From NCBI RefSeq assembly GCF_008726925.1, contig NZ_VYWO01000008.1:1-52107 (forward strand): 52,107 nt of DNA, in the 5' to 3' direction. The position numbers and the translations under genes are program-made. The stretch is from Aerococcus sanguinicola (lineage in GTDB: Bacteria > Bacillota > Bacilli > Lactobacillales > Aerococcaceae). The notes under the pieces are model-generated. The model ran no database searches. It worked only from the letters and a program-made list of their open reading frames with translations, and had not been told where the DNA came from. Shown here one piece after another: positions 1 to 10,001 of this stretch (positions are counted from its first letter, which is position 1; every line of letters begins with the position of its first letter).

Positions 1-68
1 ATTCCCTCTTTATATAGATGGATATAGTTAGCCAATTCTGCTGGTGAATGTTTTCTATTTGAACGCAT
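1..68 (-). CDS. IS transposase OrfA, N-terminal fragment (left copy)
   Basis: An ATG at 68-66 opens a frame that runs off the window after 22 codons (MRSNRKHSPAELANY...). The start resembles the helix-turn-helix OrfA of IS3/IS150-type elements. GGGGGAG lies 5 nt before the ATG but is buried in the terminal hairpin of the element. The same peptide begins at the other window end. The product is partial here and its full length cannot be judged. Confidence 0.65.
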   Translation of the reverse strand, partial: MRSNRKHSPAELANYIHLYKEG

Positions 69-127
69 AAAAACTCCCCCTAAAGTAGTTTACTTTTTTT
101 AGTGTCTACTTTAGGGGGAGCATACCA
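1..127 (-). mobile_element. IS3-like insertion sequence, left copy, 5' end only
   Basis: Bases 2-127 are the exact inverted copy of the last 126 bases of the window. The IS tip reads TGCTCCCCCTAAAGTAG from about 122 leftwards, possibly preceded by TGGTA, which is also shared by both copies. The tip is followed by its own reverse complement (CTACTTTAGGGGGAG) and then a transposase start codon, so the element reads outward off the left edge. Only the first 120 or so bases are present. The IS3-family assignment is inferred from the small first reading frame and the TG-starting end; the rest of the element is not visible. Confidence 0.8.
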
Positions 128-171
128 TTTGGCGCTTTTTCGTTTATATATAAGTAAGGAGGTTAATGACC

Positions 172-852
172 ATGATCATACTTTATCACATCTATTTATT
201 CTTTGCTCTCGCCTGCCTGGCATCCTTTTTGATGCTCTGGGCCTACCGTACGATTCACTCAGGCGCCATTATTTGGGGACGGTCCCAATGCGACCATTGC
301 CAGAGGAAGCTGCCTTATTGGGCCCTCTGCCCCGTCCTAGGCTACCTGCTCTGTCGCGGGAGGTGCCAGGCCTGCCAAGCCCCTGTCCCCCTCTATTACC
401 CCCTCATTGAGGTCCTATTCGCCTGTGCCGCCTCCTATTTGGTCTTCCAAGGGGCCTATAGTGACTTGGCCATTCTGGCTGTCCTCACCCTTATGACAGC
501 CACAGACCTCACGGCAGGCATGGTCCCTGACCGTTTCCAAGTCCTGCTCTTCCTTATCTGTCTCTTTCGTGAGGAGACCTGGCAAATTGACCGCTGGCTT
601 CAAGCTTTGATTCTTGGCCTCGCCCTCTATGCCCTCAACCAAGTCATCAAGGAGGGGCTTGGTGGGGCAGATATCAAGCTCTTCAGCATGCTCTGCCTGG
701 CTTATGGTCTCTCGGCCAGCCTAGAGATTATCTTGCTCAGTTCCGCCCTGGCCCTGCTATATTTCTTCCTTAGCAGGCACGACAAGCAAGGCGCCCTCCC
801 CTTTGTCCCCTTTATCAGCCTGGGAGTCATCATCCAGCTCATCTTCCTCTAA
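172..852 (+). CDS. comC: Type IV prepilin peptidase / A24 family (ComC-like)
   Basis: Bifunctional membrane aspartyl protease and N-methylase that processes the leader of type IV pilins or competence pseudopilins (ComGC and relatives). The ~226-residue protein has the paired CxxC motifs of the cytoplasmic loop (QCDHCQ and GRCQACQ) and both catalytic aspartates: ATDLTAGMVPD and the GxGD-type GLGGADIKLF. Hydrophobic segments surround these. The ATG at 172 lies 9 nt after AAGGAGG (156-162); an ATG at 166 is too close to it. The gene starts only about 45 bases inside the left IS, so its native promoter may have been displaced. No ComG genes are in view; a role in natural transformation is inference from the family and from the SigH-like gene at 38 kb. 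Confidence 0.85.
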   Translation: MIILYHIYLFFALACLASFLMLWAYRTIHSGAIIWGRSQCDHCQRKLPYWALCPVLGYLLCRGRCQACQAPVPLYYPLIEVLFACAASYLVFQGAYSDLAILAVLTLMTATDLTAGMVPDRFQVLLFLICLFREETWQIDRWLQALILGLALYALNQVIKEGLGGADIKLFSMLCLAYGLSASLEIILLSSALALLYFFLSRHDKQGALPFVPFISLGVIIQLIFL

Positions 853-860
853 AAGAAAAA

Positions 861-888
861 GGCTGGGACAAAAGTCCCGGCCTCTTTA
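861..888 (+). terminator. Rho-independent terminator after comC-like gene
   Basis: GGCTGGGAC-AAAA-GTCCCGGCC is followed by TCTTTAT, and preceded by A-rich sequence that lets it act for rpoC on the minus strand too. A near-identical stem occurs at 11.49 kb, so this is a recurrent terminator sequence. Confidence 0.8.
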
Positions 889-920
889 TAGAATACGAAC
901 TATTCTTTAAAAACGTGCTC

Positions 921-1028
921 CAAAAGTCAGCCCTGACATCCACTTCACGAACTATGGAAGAACCTTTGACAAGGTTCTTTCATAGTTCGCTCCAGTGATT
1001 CAGGGCTAACCGACTTTTGTCACACTCT
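921..1028 (-). repeat. Long-hairpin repeat unit R0 (after rpoC)
   Basis: Divergent member of the ~115-nt hairpin family. Nested complementary arms are CAAAAGTC/GACTTTTG, AGCCCTGA/TCAGGGCT, CACT/AGTG, CGAACTATG/CATAGTTCG and AGAACC/GGTTCT. It keeps the family's asymmetric internal loops: CACTTCAC opposite GCTCCAGTG, and CTAACCG on the outer 3' arm. The outer end (GTCACACTC) is a weakened form of the CTCACACCC terminus. On the minus strand it follows the rpoC stop codon and so would be part of the rpoC 3' UTR. Confidence 0.7.
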
Positions 1029-1060
1029 CTTTTAAATTAAGGGAAGTGCATCCACAATTT

Positions 1061-4000
1061 TTATGGGTTCCCGACATAGTTTTCAGGTTCAACAGGGTGT
1101 TCAACAATCACCTGTTCACCATCTTCATTGGTCACATATTCTTCCGTTGTTGGCACTTCACCCAATTTCTTAGGTTCCATGTAACGGTAGCGTGCCATCC
1201 CGGTACCTGCTGGGATGATCTTACCGATAATGACATTCTCTTTCAGGCCGAGCAGGTTATCCCGCTTGCCGCGAATTGAAGCATCGGTAAGGACCTTGGT
1301 TGTTTCCTGGAAGGAAGCTGCAGATAAGAAGCTGTTCGTTTCCAGGGCTGCCTTGGTAATCCCGAGTAGGACAGGTTGGGCAGTGGCTGGAATAGAGCCT
1401 GTCTTAATGGCTTCCGCATTTTCCTTGCTGAAGTCTTCAAGATCCATCAGCTTACCTGGCAAGAGGTCTGTTGCGCCTGGATCGAGGACCCGTACTTTAC
1501 GGAGCATTTGACGGAGCATCACTTCCACGTGCTTGTCGTTGATGTCTACCCCTTGCATCCGGTAAACCCGTTGGATCTCACTTAACATGTAAGTTTGAAC
1601 GGTGAGGGAGTCCGTGATGTGGAGCAGTTCTTTCGGATCGATTGACCCTTCTGTGAGCCGGTCGCCCCGTTTGATGGTGTCACCCACTTCAACGAGCATA
1701 CGGGCAGTGTAAGGAACAAGGTATTCCCGTTCATCCGTTACCCCTTTGACGTTGACCGTCTTTTCACGGGTCGCTTCATTTTGGTTGATGTCCGTTACTA
1801 CACCGGTAACTTCAGTAATTACAGCGCGCCCTTTCGGATGGCGTGCTTCCACGATTTCTTGAACACGAGGGAGACCTTGGGTGATGTCGTCACCGGCAAC
1901 CCCGCCCGTGTGGAAGGTCCGCATGGTTAACTGGGTACCAGGCTCACCGATGGATTGGGCAGCGATCGTACCGACAGCTTCGCCGACTTCAACTTCGCTA
2001 TTCGTTGCTAAGTCAGAGCCGTAGCAGTGCTTGCAGACACCATATGGGGTGTTGCAGGTGAAGACGGAACGGATAGTCACTTCTTCAACCCCAGCTTCGA
2101 CAATCTTCTTAGCAACTTCTTCTGAGATCAATTGGTCATGGTGGGCAAGGACTTCGCCTGTTTCTGGATGGCGCACTTCTTTTTGAAGGTAGCGACCAGT
2201 GAGGCGTTCTTCCAAGCTTTCAATCATTTCATTACCTTCACGAATGGCAGATACACGCAGGCCGCGGTCCGTGTGGCAGTTGCTTTCTTTGATGATCACA
2301 TCTTGGGCCACATCGACCAGACGACGAGTGAGGTAACCCGAGTCGGCTGTCTTCAGCGCCGTATCAGTCATCCCTTTACGGGCACCGTGCGTGGAGATAA
2401 ACATCTCTTGAACGGACAAGCCTTCCCGGAAGTTAGACGTTACAGGCAGTTCGATAATCTTACCGTTAGGCCCAGCCATCAGACCGCGCATCCCCGCTAA
2501 CTGGGTAAAGTTAGAGATATTACCCCGGGCCCCAGAGTCCATCATAATGAAGAATGGGTTTTCGGCTGATAGGGAGTTCTTCAGACGGTTTTCGATTTCA
2601 TCTTTGACCTTGTTCCAAGTTGTAATAACTTGTTCATAACGTTCATCATCTGTGATCAAACCACGACGGTATTGCTTGGTGATGTTATCCACGCGCTTGT
2701 GGCCTTCTTCTACCAGGTCGTTCTTAGTATCTAAGACGGTAATATCTGAGATACCTACTGTAATCCCTGACTTGGTTGAGAATTCAAAACCAAGATCCTT
2801 CAAGCGGTCAAGCATCATTTGGGTTTCAGTAACCTTGAATTGTTTGAAGACACGCGCGATGATGCTTTCTAAGTAACCCTTCTTGAATGGTGGCACCAAT
2901 TCAGCCCGTTGGATGGTTTCTTCAACGTCATCCCCAGCTTCCAAGAAGTACTTGTCTGGCAAGCTGTCATTCAAGTTTTCTTGGGTTGGTTCGTTCAAGT
3001 AGTTAAAGCCATCTGGAATAATTTGGTTGAAGAAAAGCTTCCCGATGGTTGTCCGAATCAACTTACCTTGTTGGTCTTCCGTCCAGTTCTTGCCTGGTAA
3101 GGAGTTGGTGTCAATGACCACGCGGGTATGTAATTCCACATCGCCACTCTTGTAAGCTGTCATAGCTTCTTCTACGGAAGAAATCGCCATGCCTTCGCCG
3201 ATCGCACCAGCTGATTCCATGGTGAGGTAGTAGTTCCCTAGCACCATATCCTGGGATGGCGTAACCACTGGTTGCCCGTCTTTAGGGTTCAAGATATGGG
3301 TAGCCGCTAACATTAGGATCCGAGCTTCTGCTTGAGCTTCTTCACCGAGTGGTAAGTGGACCGCCATTTGGTCCCCATCAAAGTCCGCATTATAAGCTTC
3401 ACAAGCTAAGGGGTGGAGACGAATGGCTTTACCTTCGACCAGGACAGGTTCAAAGGCCTGGATCCCTAGGCGGTGGAGGGTAGGTGCCCGGTTCAAGAGA
3501 ACAGGGTGTTCTTTGATGATTTCTTCTAGAACATCCCAAACTTTGTCATCTTGGTGTTCGATCATCCGTTTCGCATGCTTCACGTTGGCAGCAATTTCAC
3601 GGCCAACGAGTTCACGCATTAAGAAAGGCTTGAAGAGTTCCAAGGCCATTTCTTTAGGCAGACCACATTGGTACATCTTGAGCGATGGCCCGATAGCAAT
3701 AACGGAACGGCCGGAGTAGTCGACACGTTTACCCAGCAAGTTTTGACGGAAACGCCCTTGCTTCCCTTTTAACATATGAGAAAGAGACTTCAGTGGACGG
3801 TTCCCAGCTCCCGTTACAGGACGGCCACGGCGACCATTGTCCACCAAGGCATCCACAGCTTCTTGGAGCATCCGTTTTTCATTCTGAACGATAATATTCG
3901 GTGCATTCAAGTCTAATAAGCGTTTCAAACGATTGTTCCGGTTAATTACTCGGCGGTAAAGGTCGTTTAAGTCAGAGGTCGCGAAACGTCCCCCATCCAG

Positions 4001-4729
4001 TTGCACCATGGGGCGGAGTTCTGGTGGAATAACAGGAATAACATCCATAACCATCCATTCCGGATCATTGCCTGACTTACGGAAGGCTTCTAAGATATCC
4101 AAGCGACGGATAGCCCGGGTCCGTTTTTGCCCCCGTGCACTCGTTAGGACTTCTTTCAACTCAGCACATTCCTTGTCCAAGTTAACTTGGCCAAGAAGTG
4201 TCTTGATTGCTTCTGCTCCCATGCCAGCTTGGAAACGATTGCCGTATTCTGCCTTGTATTCACGGAATTCTTTTTCTGATAGAAGTTGCTTGTATTCCAA
4301 GGCTGTATCGCCAGCATCTGTCACCACATAAGAAGCAAAGTAAATCACTTCTTCAAGGGCGCGAGGGCTCATGTCTAACAGGAGACCCATCCGGCTAGGG
4401 ATGCCTTTGAAATACCAAATATGGGTAACAGGTGTTGCCAATTCGATATGGCCCATCCGTTCCCGGCGAACTTTAGAGCGGGTGACTTCCACCCCACAAC
4501 GGTCACAAACGACACCCGCATAGCGGATGCGTTTGTACTTCCCACATGAACATTCCCAGTCCTTAGAAGGGCCAAAGATACGTTCGCAGAAAAGACCGTC
4601 TTTTTCAGGTTTCAGCGTCCGATAATTGATCGTTTCTGGTTTCTTCACTTCACCGTAAGACCAGGAACGAATTTTATCAGGAGATGCTAAACCGATCTTC
4701 ATACTTTCAAATTTATTAACATCGACCAA
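1061..4729 (-). CDS. rpoC: DNA-directed RNA polymerase subunit beta'
   Basis: Largest core subunit of RNA polymerase; it carries the active-site magnesium. At 1222 residues it has normal Firmicutes length. The zinc ribbon cysteines are C60, C62, C75 and C78; the catalytic [12 protein letters not shown] motif lies at about 445-455; a second zinc cluster ([11 protein letters not shown]) lies near 885-900. The start is TTG at 4729 (TTG GTC GAT), 8 nt after GGGAGG, giving the family N-terminus [10 protein letters not shown]. It lies 240 bp downstream of rpoB, and the gap is filled by hairpin repeats, so cotranscription with rpoB has to pass through them. No frameshift or missing motif was seen. 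Confidence 0.98.
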   Translation of the reverse strand: MVDVNKFESMKIGLASPDKIRSWSYGEVKKPETINYRTLKPEKDGLFCERIFGPSKDWECSCGKYKRIRYAGVVCDRCGVEVTRSKVRRERMGHIELATPVTHIWYFKGIPSRMGLLLDMSPRALEEVIYFASYVVTDAGDTALEYKQLLSEKEFREYKAEYGNRFQAGMGAEAIKTLLGQVNLDKECAELKEVLTSARGQKRTRAIRRLDILEAFRKSGNDPEWMVMDVIPVIPPELRPMVQLDGGRFATSDLNDLYRRVINRNNRLKRLLDLNAPNIIVQNEKRMLQEAVDALVDNGRRGRPVTGAGNRPLKSLSHMLKGKQGRFRQNLLGKRVDYSGRSVIAIGPSLKMYQCGLPKEMALELFKPFLMRELVGREIAANVKHAKRMIEHQDDKVWDVLEEIIKEHPVLLNRAPTLHRLGIQAFEPVLVEGKAIRLHPLACEAYNADFDGDQMAVHLPLGEEAQAEARILMLAATHILNPKDGQPVVTPSQDMVLGNYYLTMESAGAIGEGMAISSVEEAMTAYKSGDVELHTRVVIDTNSLPGKNWTEDQQGKLIRTTIGKLFFNQIIPDGFNYLNEPTQENLNDSLPDKYFLEAGDDVEETIQRAELVPPFKKGYLESIIARVFKQFKVTETQMMLDRLKDLGFEFSTKSGITVGISDITVLDTKNDLVEEGHKRVDNITKQYRRGLITDDERYEQVITTWNKVKDEIENRLKNSLSAENPFFIMMDSGARGNISNFTQLAGMRGLMAGPNGKIIELPVTSNFREGLSVQEMFISTHGARKGMTDTALKTADSGYLTRRLVDVAQDVIIKESNCHTDRGLRVSAIREGNEMIESLEERLTGRYLQKEVRHPETGEVLAHHDQLISEEVAKKIVEAGVEEVTIRSVFTCNTPYGVCKHCYGSDLATNSEVEVGEAVGTIAAQSIGEPGTQLTMRTFHTGGVAGDDITQGLPRVQEIVEARHPKGRAVITEVTGVVTDINQNEATREKTVNVKGVTDEREYLVPYTARMLVEVGDTIKRGDRLTEGSIDPKELLHITDSLTVQTYMLSEIQRVYRMQGVDINDKHVEVMLRQMLRKVRVLDPGATDLLPGKLMDLEDFSKENAEAIKTGSIPATAQPVLLGITKAALETNSFLSAASFQETTKVLTDASIRGKRDNLLGLKENVIIGKIIPAGTGMARYRYMEPKKLGEVPTTEEYVTNEDGEQVIVEHPVEPENYVGNP

Positions 4730-4745
4730 GGGGCCAACCTCCCTT

Positions 4746-4853
4746 TATAATTGCCTCTCGCCTGCTGTACTTGCTTCCAACAGGCCTACCTTGTCATTAA
4801 GAACGAAATTCACAGTTGGAGTGCTAGAGCTAAATGCACCTGCTCACACCCTT
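4746..4853 (-). repeat. Degraded hairpin repeat between rpoB and rpoC
   Basis: The stretch ends in the family terminus CTCACACCC directly abutting unit R1, and it contains short complementary pieces (TCCAAC/GTTGGA). The internal arms no longer pair along their length. I read it as a decayed tandem copy of the family; the call rests on the terminus, the position and the length (~108 nt). Confidence 0.4.
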
Positions 4854-4854
4854 T

Positions 4855-4968
4855 AGTTAGGCTCAGGCTAGCAGAAATAGCTCCTCTTCACAAAGAGCCG
4901 CCGAAGACTTTCAGTCTTCTCTGTCTCTTTGTGAAGAGGTCCACTTCTACCGCGCTCCCTCACACCCT
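4855..4968 (-). repeat. Long-hairpin repeat unit R1 (between rpoB and rpoC)
   Basis: Subfamily A unit. The arms CCTCTTCACAAAGAG and CTCTTTGTGAAGAGG are perfect complements, and GAAGACT/AGTCTTC forms the tip. The conserved pieces GCAGAAATAG (5' arm) and CACTTCTACCGCG (3' arm) match units R3 and R9. On the coding strand the rpoB stop codon TAA is followed at once by TAGGGTGTGAG, the start of this unit. It lies inside the rpoBC transcript and would form a ~110-nt hairpin between the two coding regions. Confidence 0.85.
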
Positions 4969-4969
4969 A

Positions 4970-7900
4970 TTATTCTGCTTCTTTGGCTGTGATTTCTTCG
5001 TTGTTTGTTTTGTCTTCTTTATTTTCACTAGCGTCTTCGTTTGTTTCTTTGTTCTCTTTTTTGTCGTCGTTGCGGTTGAAATTGTTGGTATCTTCATCCA
5101 TGTCGCGAAGGTCAATTTCATTGTCATCGGCGTCGAGCACTTGGATATCTAGGCCGAGTGACTGTAGTTCTTTGACGAGTACGCGGAAGGATTCTGGAAC
5201 ACCTGGGCGAGGAATAGGTTCACCCTTCACAATGGATTCGTAGGTTTGCACCCGGCCGGTGACGTCATCTGACTTGTAAGTCAAGATTTCTTGGAGGGTA
5301 TAGGCTGCCCCATAAGCTTCGAGTGCCCAAACTTCCATTTCACCGAAACGTTGTCCCCCGAACTGTGCCTTACCACCCAATGGTTGTTGGGTAACTAAGG
5401 AGTAAGGGCCAATTGAACGCGCGTGGAGCTTGTCATCAACCATGTGAGACAGTTTCAGATAGTACATCACGCCGACAGAGACACGGTTGTCGAAAGGTTC
5501 ACCAGTCCGGCCATCATAGAGGACGGTCTTCGCATCTGAAGCCATACCAGCTTCTTCTACTGCTGACCAAATGTCTTCGTCCACGGCCCCATCGAATACG
5601 GGGGTGGCGATCTTAATGCCCATATTGCGGGCGGCCATTCCGAGGTGGAGCTCCAATACCTGTCCGATATTCATCCGGGAAGGTACCCCCAGTGGGTTCA
5701 GCATGATATCTACTGGTGTCCCATCTGGCATATATGGCATGTCTTCCATTGGGAGGACGAGGGAAACAACCCCCTTGTTCCCGTGACGACCAGCCATCTT
5801 ATCGCCGACTTGGATCTTCCGTTTTTGGACAATATAAACACGAACTAACATGCTGACGCCTGGTTTTAATTCATCGCCGTTTTCGCGCAGGAAGATCTTG
5901 ACATCATTAACGATACCGCCGCCACCGTGTGGTACGCGGAGTGAGGTGTCACGGACTTCACGCGCTTTTTCACCGAAGATGGCGTGGAGCAAGTGTTCTT
6001 CAGGGGAGAGTTCGGTTACTCCTTTAGGCGTTACCTTACCAACTAAGATATCCCCATCTTTAACTTCTGCCCCGATATAAACAATGCCGCGGTCGTCAAG
6101 GTTCTTCAAGGCGTCTTCCCCAACATTAGGGATTTCGCGAGTAATTTCTTCTGGCCCGAGTTTGGTATCACGGGCTTCAGATTCTAATTCATCAATATGG
6201 ATAGAGGTATAAACGTCATCCTTCACCAAACGTTCAGAAAGGATAACCGCATCTTCATAGTTGTAACCATCCCAGGTCATGAAGGCAATCAGTGGGTTTT
6301 GGCCGAGTGCCAATTCCCCATTCTGCATGGATGGCCCATCAGCTAGGATGTCTCCAACTTCTACTTCTTCACCTGTACGAACTAACGGTTTTTGGTTGTA
6401 GCAGGTCGAACCGTTTGACCGGTGGTACTTGATTAAACCGTACTTATCAAGGGCGCCATCCTCACGACGTACACGCACTTCGCGGGCATCAACGAACTCA
6501 ACGGTCCCGGATGCCTTCGCAATCACAGCGGTCCCTGAGTCGTGGGCTGCCTTGTATTCCATACCTGTCCCGATTAATGGGGAGTTAGGTTGGAGCAATG
6601 GCACAGCTTGCCGCTGCATGTTGGCCCCCATCAAGGCACGGTTGGAGTCATCGTTTTCCAAGAAAGGAATACATGCTGTTGCAACGGCGACAACCTGCTT
6701 AGGTGACACGTCCATGTAGTCCACTTGTTCAGGACTTACTTCGATATTCTCTTCCACGTAACGGGCCATTACCTTATCTGCAGCAAAAGAACCGTCTTCG
6801 TTTAATTCCGAGTTCCCTTGGGCGATGATGTAATTATCTTCTTCATCAGCAGTCAGGTAGTCAATCCGGTCAGTGACCTTGTGGGTATCCCAGCTCACCC
6901 GACGATAAGGGGTTTCGATAAAACCGTATTCGTTAATCTTGGCATAAGTCGCCAGAGAGTTGATCAGCCCAATGTTTGGACCTTCAGGCGTTTCGATTGG
7001 ACACATCCGGCCGTAGTGAGAATAGTGAACGTCCCGAACTTCGTAACCGGCCCGGTCCCGGGTCAAACCACCTGGCCCTAAGGCTGAGAGACGGCGTTTG
7101 TGGGTCAACTCAGATAGGGGGTTGTTTTGGTCCATGAACTGTGACAGCTGGGAAGAACCAAAGAATTCCTTGATTGCAGCAACTACTGGACGGATATTCA
7201 CTAATTGTTGAGGGGTCACCGTATCCACATCTTGGGTGGACATCCGTTCCCGAACCACGCGCTCCATCCGTGAGAGCCCAATCCGGAATTGGTTCTGTAA
7301 GAGTTCACCTACTGAACGGATCCGGCGGTTACCCAAGTGGTCGATATCATCTGTCTTGCCCAAGCCTTCGTAAAGGTTCAGGAAGTAGCTGAGCGAAGCC
7401 ATGATATCCGCTACCGTTAGAGCCTTCACGTCATCAGCTGGATTCGCGTTACCGATCACATTGATGATGCGGTCTGGATCATTTGGTGCATAAACCTTCA
7501 CTACTTGTAGGCGTACGGGTTCTGGCACAACAGCTTGGTCATTAGGGTAAATTTCAACAGTATTCGCACCTTGGTCGAGGGCCTCAGCGAGTTCTTCCAT
7601 CAAGTCCCGACTAAGTTCCGTATCCTTAGCTAGGAGGATTTCACCTGTTTCAGGGTCAACAATATTTTCAGCTAAGACTTGACCTGCCAAGCGGTGCTTC
7701 AAGTCTAACTTCTTATTGATCTTGTAACGGCCAACTGGTGCGAGGTCGTAACGATGTGGATCAAAGAAGCGTGATACCAGCAAGTTTCTTGAGGATTCAG
7801 CTGTCTTTGGTTCACCTGGGCGCAGGCGTTCGTAGATATCCTTTAAGGCCTCTTCTGTCCGGGTATCGGATTCATTTTTGTGGAGGTCTTTTTCAATGGT

Positions 7901-8557
7901 ATCTTCCAGGGTCTTGCTAGAGCCAAAGATTTCGCGGATTTGTTCATCTTGGGAGAAACCGAGTGCACGAACGAGGACAGAGAGTTGGATCTTCCGTGTC
8001 CGGTCAATCCGCACATAAGAGATTCCCTTAGCGTCTGTTTCCATTTCTAACCAGGCCCCGCGGTTAGGGATTACCGTAGTTCCGAAAGAGTGGCGGCCGT
8101 TCTTATCGACCTTCTCATTGAAGTAAACCCCTGGTGAACGAACTAATTGAGAAACAATTACCCGTTCGGACCCGTTAACAATGAAGGTCCCTGCTTCAGT
8201 CATCAATGGGAAGTCTCCGAAGAAGACTTCTTGGTCTTTAATTTCCCCTGATTCCTTGTTGATCAGACGCAGTTTTGCATACATTGGCGCCGCATAGTTG
8301 GCATCTTGGGCGCGTGATTCTGAGACATCGTACTTAGGCTCTTGGAATTTGTAATCCACGAACTCCAAAGCCAACTTCCCTGCATGGTCTTCAATCGGTG
8401 AGATATCCTTGAACATGGAAATAATCCCATCTTCTAAGAACCATTTATAAGAATCTGTTTGAATTTCAATTAAATCTGGTAGTTCCAGCACTTCGTTGAT
8501 GCGCGAATAGCTCCGGCGAACGCTGTGCTTCCCAAATTTGACATCATGTCCCGACAT
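4970..8557 (-). CDS. rpoB: DNA-directed RNA polymerase subunit beta
   Basis: Core RNA polymerase subunit, target of rifamycins. The ATG at 8557 ([11 protein letters not shown]...) has AGAGGTGG just upstream and gives 1195 residues; 39 more in-frame codons upstream look like leader, not protein. The rifampicin-binding stretch at about 466-500 ([12 protein letters not shown], then [13 protein letters not shown]) has the ordinary drug-sensitive residues. The last ~45 residues are a low-complexity tail rich in Asn, Glu, Lys and Asp (positions about 1150-1195) with no recognisable fold. The gene is preceded by its own strong promoter and a ~200-nt leader, and followed directly by hairpin repeat R1 and rpoC. 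Confidence 0.98.
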   Translation of the reverse strand: MSGHDVKFGKHSVRRSYSRINEVLELPDLIEIQTDSYKWFLEDGIISMFKDISPIEDHAGKLALEFVDYKFQEPKYDVSESRAQDANYAAPMYAKLRLINKESGEIKDQEVFFGDFPLMTEAGTFIVNGSERVIVSQLVRSPGVYFNEKVDKNGRHSFGTTVIPNRGAWLEMETDAKGISYVRIDRTRKIQLSVLVRALGFSQDEQIREIFGSSKTLEDTIEKDLHKNESDTRTEEALKDIYERLRPGEPKTAESSRNLLVSRFFDPHRYDLAPVGRYKINKKLDLKHRLAGQVLAENIVDPETGEILLAKDTELSRDLMEELAEALDQGANTVEIYPNDQAVVPEPVRLQVVKVYAPNDPDRIINVIGNANPADDVKALTVADIMASLSYFLNLYEGLGKTDDIDHLGNRRIRSVGELLQNQFRIGLSRMERVVRERMSTQDVDTVTPQQLVNIRPVVAAIKEFFGSSQLSQFMDQNNPLSELTHKRRLSALGPGGLTRDRAGYEVRDVHYSHYGRMCPIETPEGPNIGLINSLATYAKINEYGFIETPYRRVSWDTHKVTDRIDYLTADEEDNYIIAQGNSELNEDGSFAADKVMARYVEENIEVSPEQVDYMDVSPKQVVAVATACIPFLENDDSNRALMGANMQRQAVPLLQPNSPLIGTGMEYKAAHDSGTAVIAKASGTVEFVDAREVRVRREDGALDKYGLIKYHRSNGSTCYNQKPLVRTGEEVEVGDILADGPSMQNGELALGQNPLIAFMTWDGYNYEDAVILSERLVKDDVYTSIHIDELESEARDTKLGPEEITREIPNVGEDALKNLDDRGIVYIGAEVKDGDILVGKVTPKGVTELSPEEHLLHAIFGEKAREVRDTSLRVPHGGGGIVNDVKIFLRENGDELKPGVSMLVRVYIVQKRKIQVGDKMAGRHGNKGVVSLVLPMEDMPYMPDGTPVDIMLNPLGVPSRMNIGQVLELHLGMAARNMGIKIATPVFDGAVDEDIWSAVEEAGMASDAKTVLYDGRTGEPFDNRVSVGVMYYLKLSHMVDDKLHARSIGPYSLVTQQPLGGKAQFGGQRFGEMEVWALEAYGAAYTLQEILTYKSDDVTGRVQTYESIVKGEPIPRPGVPESFRVLVKELQSLGLDIQVLDADDNEIDLRDMDEDTNNFNRNDDKKENKETNEDASENKEDKTNNEEITAKEAE

Positions 8558-8793
8558 GTATTGCCACCTCTCTATAAAATAAGCCAGTAAAAGTTTTAAG
8601 ATTTTATTAAGAATCATAAAAATTGGCCCGGTCAACCCGTTTTTTAGACAAAAAAATAACAAAAGAATCGACACTTTTTTGCCTTATCTTTTGTTTCAGA
8701 CCAAATACGCGGGAAATCGGACAATATTTCGACTCCTGCAGATTCCAATAACTATATCAGATACAGTATAGCAGCTTTTTAATCCCTTGTCAA
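8558..8793 (-). promoter_or_regulatory. rpoB promoter and long untranslated leader
   Basis: On the minus strand TTGACA (8793-8788) and TATACT (8770-8765) are separated by exactly 17 nt. The predicted transcript begins near 8757, leaving about 200 nt before the rpoB ATG. The leader is AU-rich with a U-run and short complementary pieces. A Lactobacillales rpoB leader motif (lacto-rpoB) has been described, but I cannot align to it here. The promoter separates rpoBC from the distant rplJL genes. Confidence 0.8.
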
Positions 8794-8810
8794 AGTTTTT
8801 TTGAGAAAGA

Positions 8811-8839
8811 TTGACAAGTTTAGCAATCAGGCTTAAACT
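8811..8839 (+). promoter_or_regulatory. mnmH promoter
   Basis: TTGACA (8811-8816), 17-nt spacer, TAAACT (8834-8839). It is divergent from the rpoB promoter, whose -35 lies at 8788-8793, so the two -35 boxes are only 17 bp apart. The start codon lies about 22 nt past the expected start point. Confidence 0.7.
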
Positions 8840-8867
8840 AGCCCAATACATAGAAAGCGGGATGCCA

Positions 8868-9914
8868 ATGTACGAGACAATTACATACCAAGAAAGCTTA
8901 AAGAGCTCTTCACAGCTCTTTATCGATGTTCGGTCGGAAGCTGAATATGCCAAGGACCATCTCCCTGGGGCGATCTCCCTGCCTGTCTTAGACAACGCCA
9001 GTCGGGCTAAAGTTGGCTATCTCTATAAATCAGGTGATATTGCCCAAGCCAAGCAAGTAGGGATTAATGCCATGAGCCAGAAGCTGCCCCAATACTTTGC
9101 TTTTCTGCAATCTTGCCACCAAGATTTCTCTCAAACTATTCTCTATTGTTCCCGGGGCGGCTACCGCAGCTCCTCGCTAGCCGCCTTGTGCTATAGTCTA
9201 GGCCTCCATATTTATAAATTGGACGGCGGTTATAAGGCTTACCGGCATGCGGTCATTGACCAACTTGACCAACTCCTAGACCAAGTCCAAGCGATCACAC
9301 TCCATGGCTTCACTGGAACAGGGAAGACGGCCATTCTTAAGCAGCTCCATCAGATGGGCTATCCTGTCATCGACCTAGAGGGCTGTGCCCAGCACAAAGG
9401 CTCCCTCTTCGGTGACTTGAAGGGCCAAGCGCGCAGTCAAAAAGGCTTCGAGACTCACTTGCTCCTGCAATTACAAGAAGCCCAAGCCCGCTGTCCACAA
9501 AAGAATACCCTTCCTGTATTTATCGAGGGCGAGTCGGCCCATATTGGGCACTGTGTCCTGCCTAAGAAACTCCAAGACCAAATGAAAAAGGGGGACAAAA
9601 TTCTTATCGAAGCCCCTATGGACCGCAGAGTTCAAATTCTGAAAGCAGACTACCTCAAGGAGGACATTGATCCCCAAAGCATCAAGAACTGCCTCAATTG
9701 TCTGCGCGGCCGTCTATCTGACCAGCGCATTGACGATGCTATCGAAGCCTTTGACCAAGGGCAGATTGACCAAGTGATCGAAGGCCTCTGCCGGTCTTAC
9801 TATGATCCTCGTTACAGCTATAAGGCTAAGGCCATGGCCAAACAATACACTAACCTCAACACGCGCCAGTGTGCCGAGGACATCGGCCATGACTTCTTTC
9901 CAGATTGGAAATAA
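8868..9914 (+). CDS. mnmH: tRNA 2-selenouridine synthase / S-geranyl-tRNA synthase, rhodanese + P-loop
   Basis: MnmH (SelU/YbbB) acts on the wobble 2-thiouridine of tRNAs, exchanging sulfur for selenium via a geranylated intermediate. The N-terminal rhodanese domain contains IDVRSEAEY and the active-site loop YCSRGGYRS with Cys94; a Walker A motif GFTGTGKT lies at 147-154; the C-terminal half matches the family. It is ~348 residues, normal length. Starts at 8862 and 8868 both follow AAAGCGGG; 8868 has the better spacing. Family knowledge says selenation needs selenophosphate from SelD, which is not in this window. The gene stands alone with its own promoter and terminator. Confidence 0.88.
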   Translation: MYETITYQESLKSSSQLFIDVRSEAEYAKDHLPGAISLPVLDNASRAKVGYLYKSGDIAQAKQVGINAMSQKLPQYFAFLQSCHQDFSQTILYCSRGGYRSSSLAALCYSLGLHIYKLDGGYKAYRHAVIDQLDQLLDQVQAITLHGFTGTGKTAILKQLHQMGYPVIDLEGCAQHKGSLFGDLKGQARSQKGFETHLLLQLQEAQARCPQKNTLPVFIEGESAHIGHCVLPKKLQDQMKKGDKILIEAPMDRRVQILKADYLKEDIDPQSIKNCLNCLRGRLSDQRIDDAIEAFDQGQIDQVIEGLCRSYYDPRYSYKAKAMAKQYTNLNTRQCAEDIGHDFFPDWK

Positions 9915-9920
9915 AACACA

Positions 9921-9987
9921 AAAACACCCCACCATCTCATGGACTGCCTGTCAGTCCTTGCATCAAGTAGATGGTCGGGTGTTTTTT
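9921..9987 (+). terminator. Bidirectional terminator, mnmH / nitroreductase
   Basis: Outer stem AAAACACC...GGTGTTTT continues through ACCATCT/AGATGGT, with an inner hairpin GGACTG/CAGTCC. T-runs on both strands fit termination of two convergent genes. Confidence 0.85.
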
Positions 9988-10001
9988 GATCGGATTGTCA
10001 C

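Noticed and set aside
3423..4398. Several frames opposite rpoC
   Set aside because: Shadows of a long GC-biased coding region; no ribosome sites or recognisable domains.
4751..5152. 133-codon frame opposite the end of rpoB
   Set aside because: Its Phe/Val runs are the complement of the low-complexity RpoB tail, and it passes through repeat R1.
8558..8674. 39-residue N-terminal extension of RpoB
   Set aside because: The ATG at 8557 has AGAGGTGG upstream and starts the conserved protein; the extension is hydrophobic, AT-rich leader sequence.
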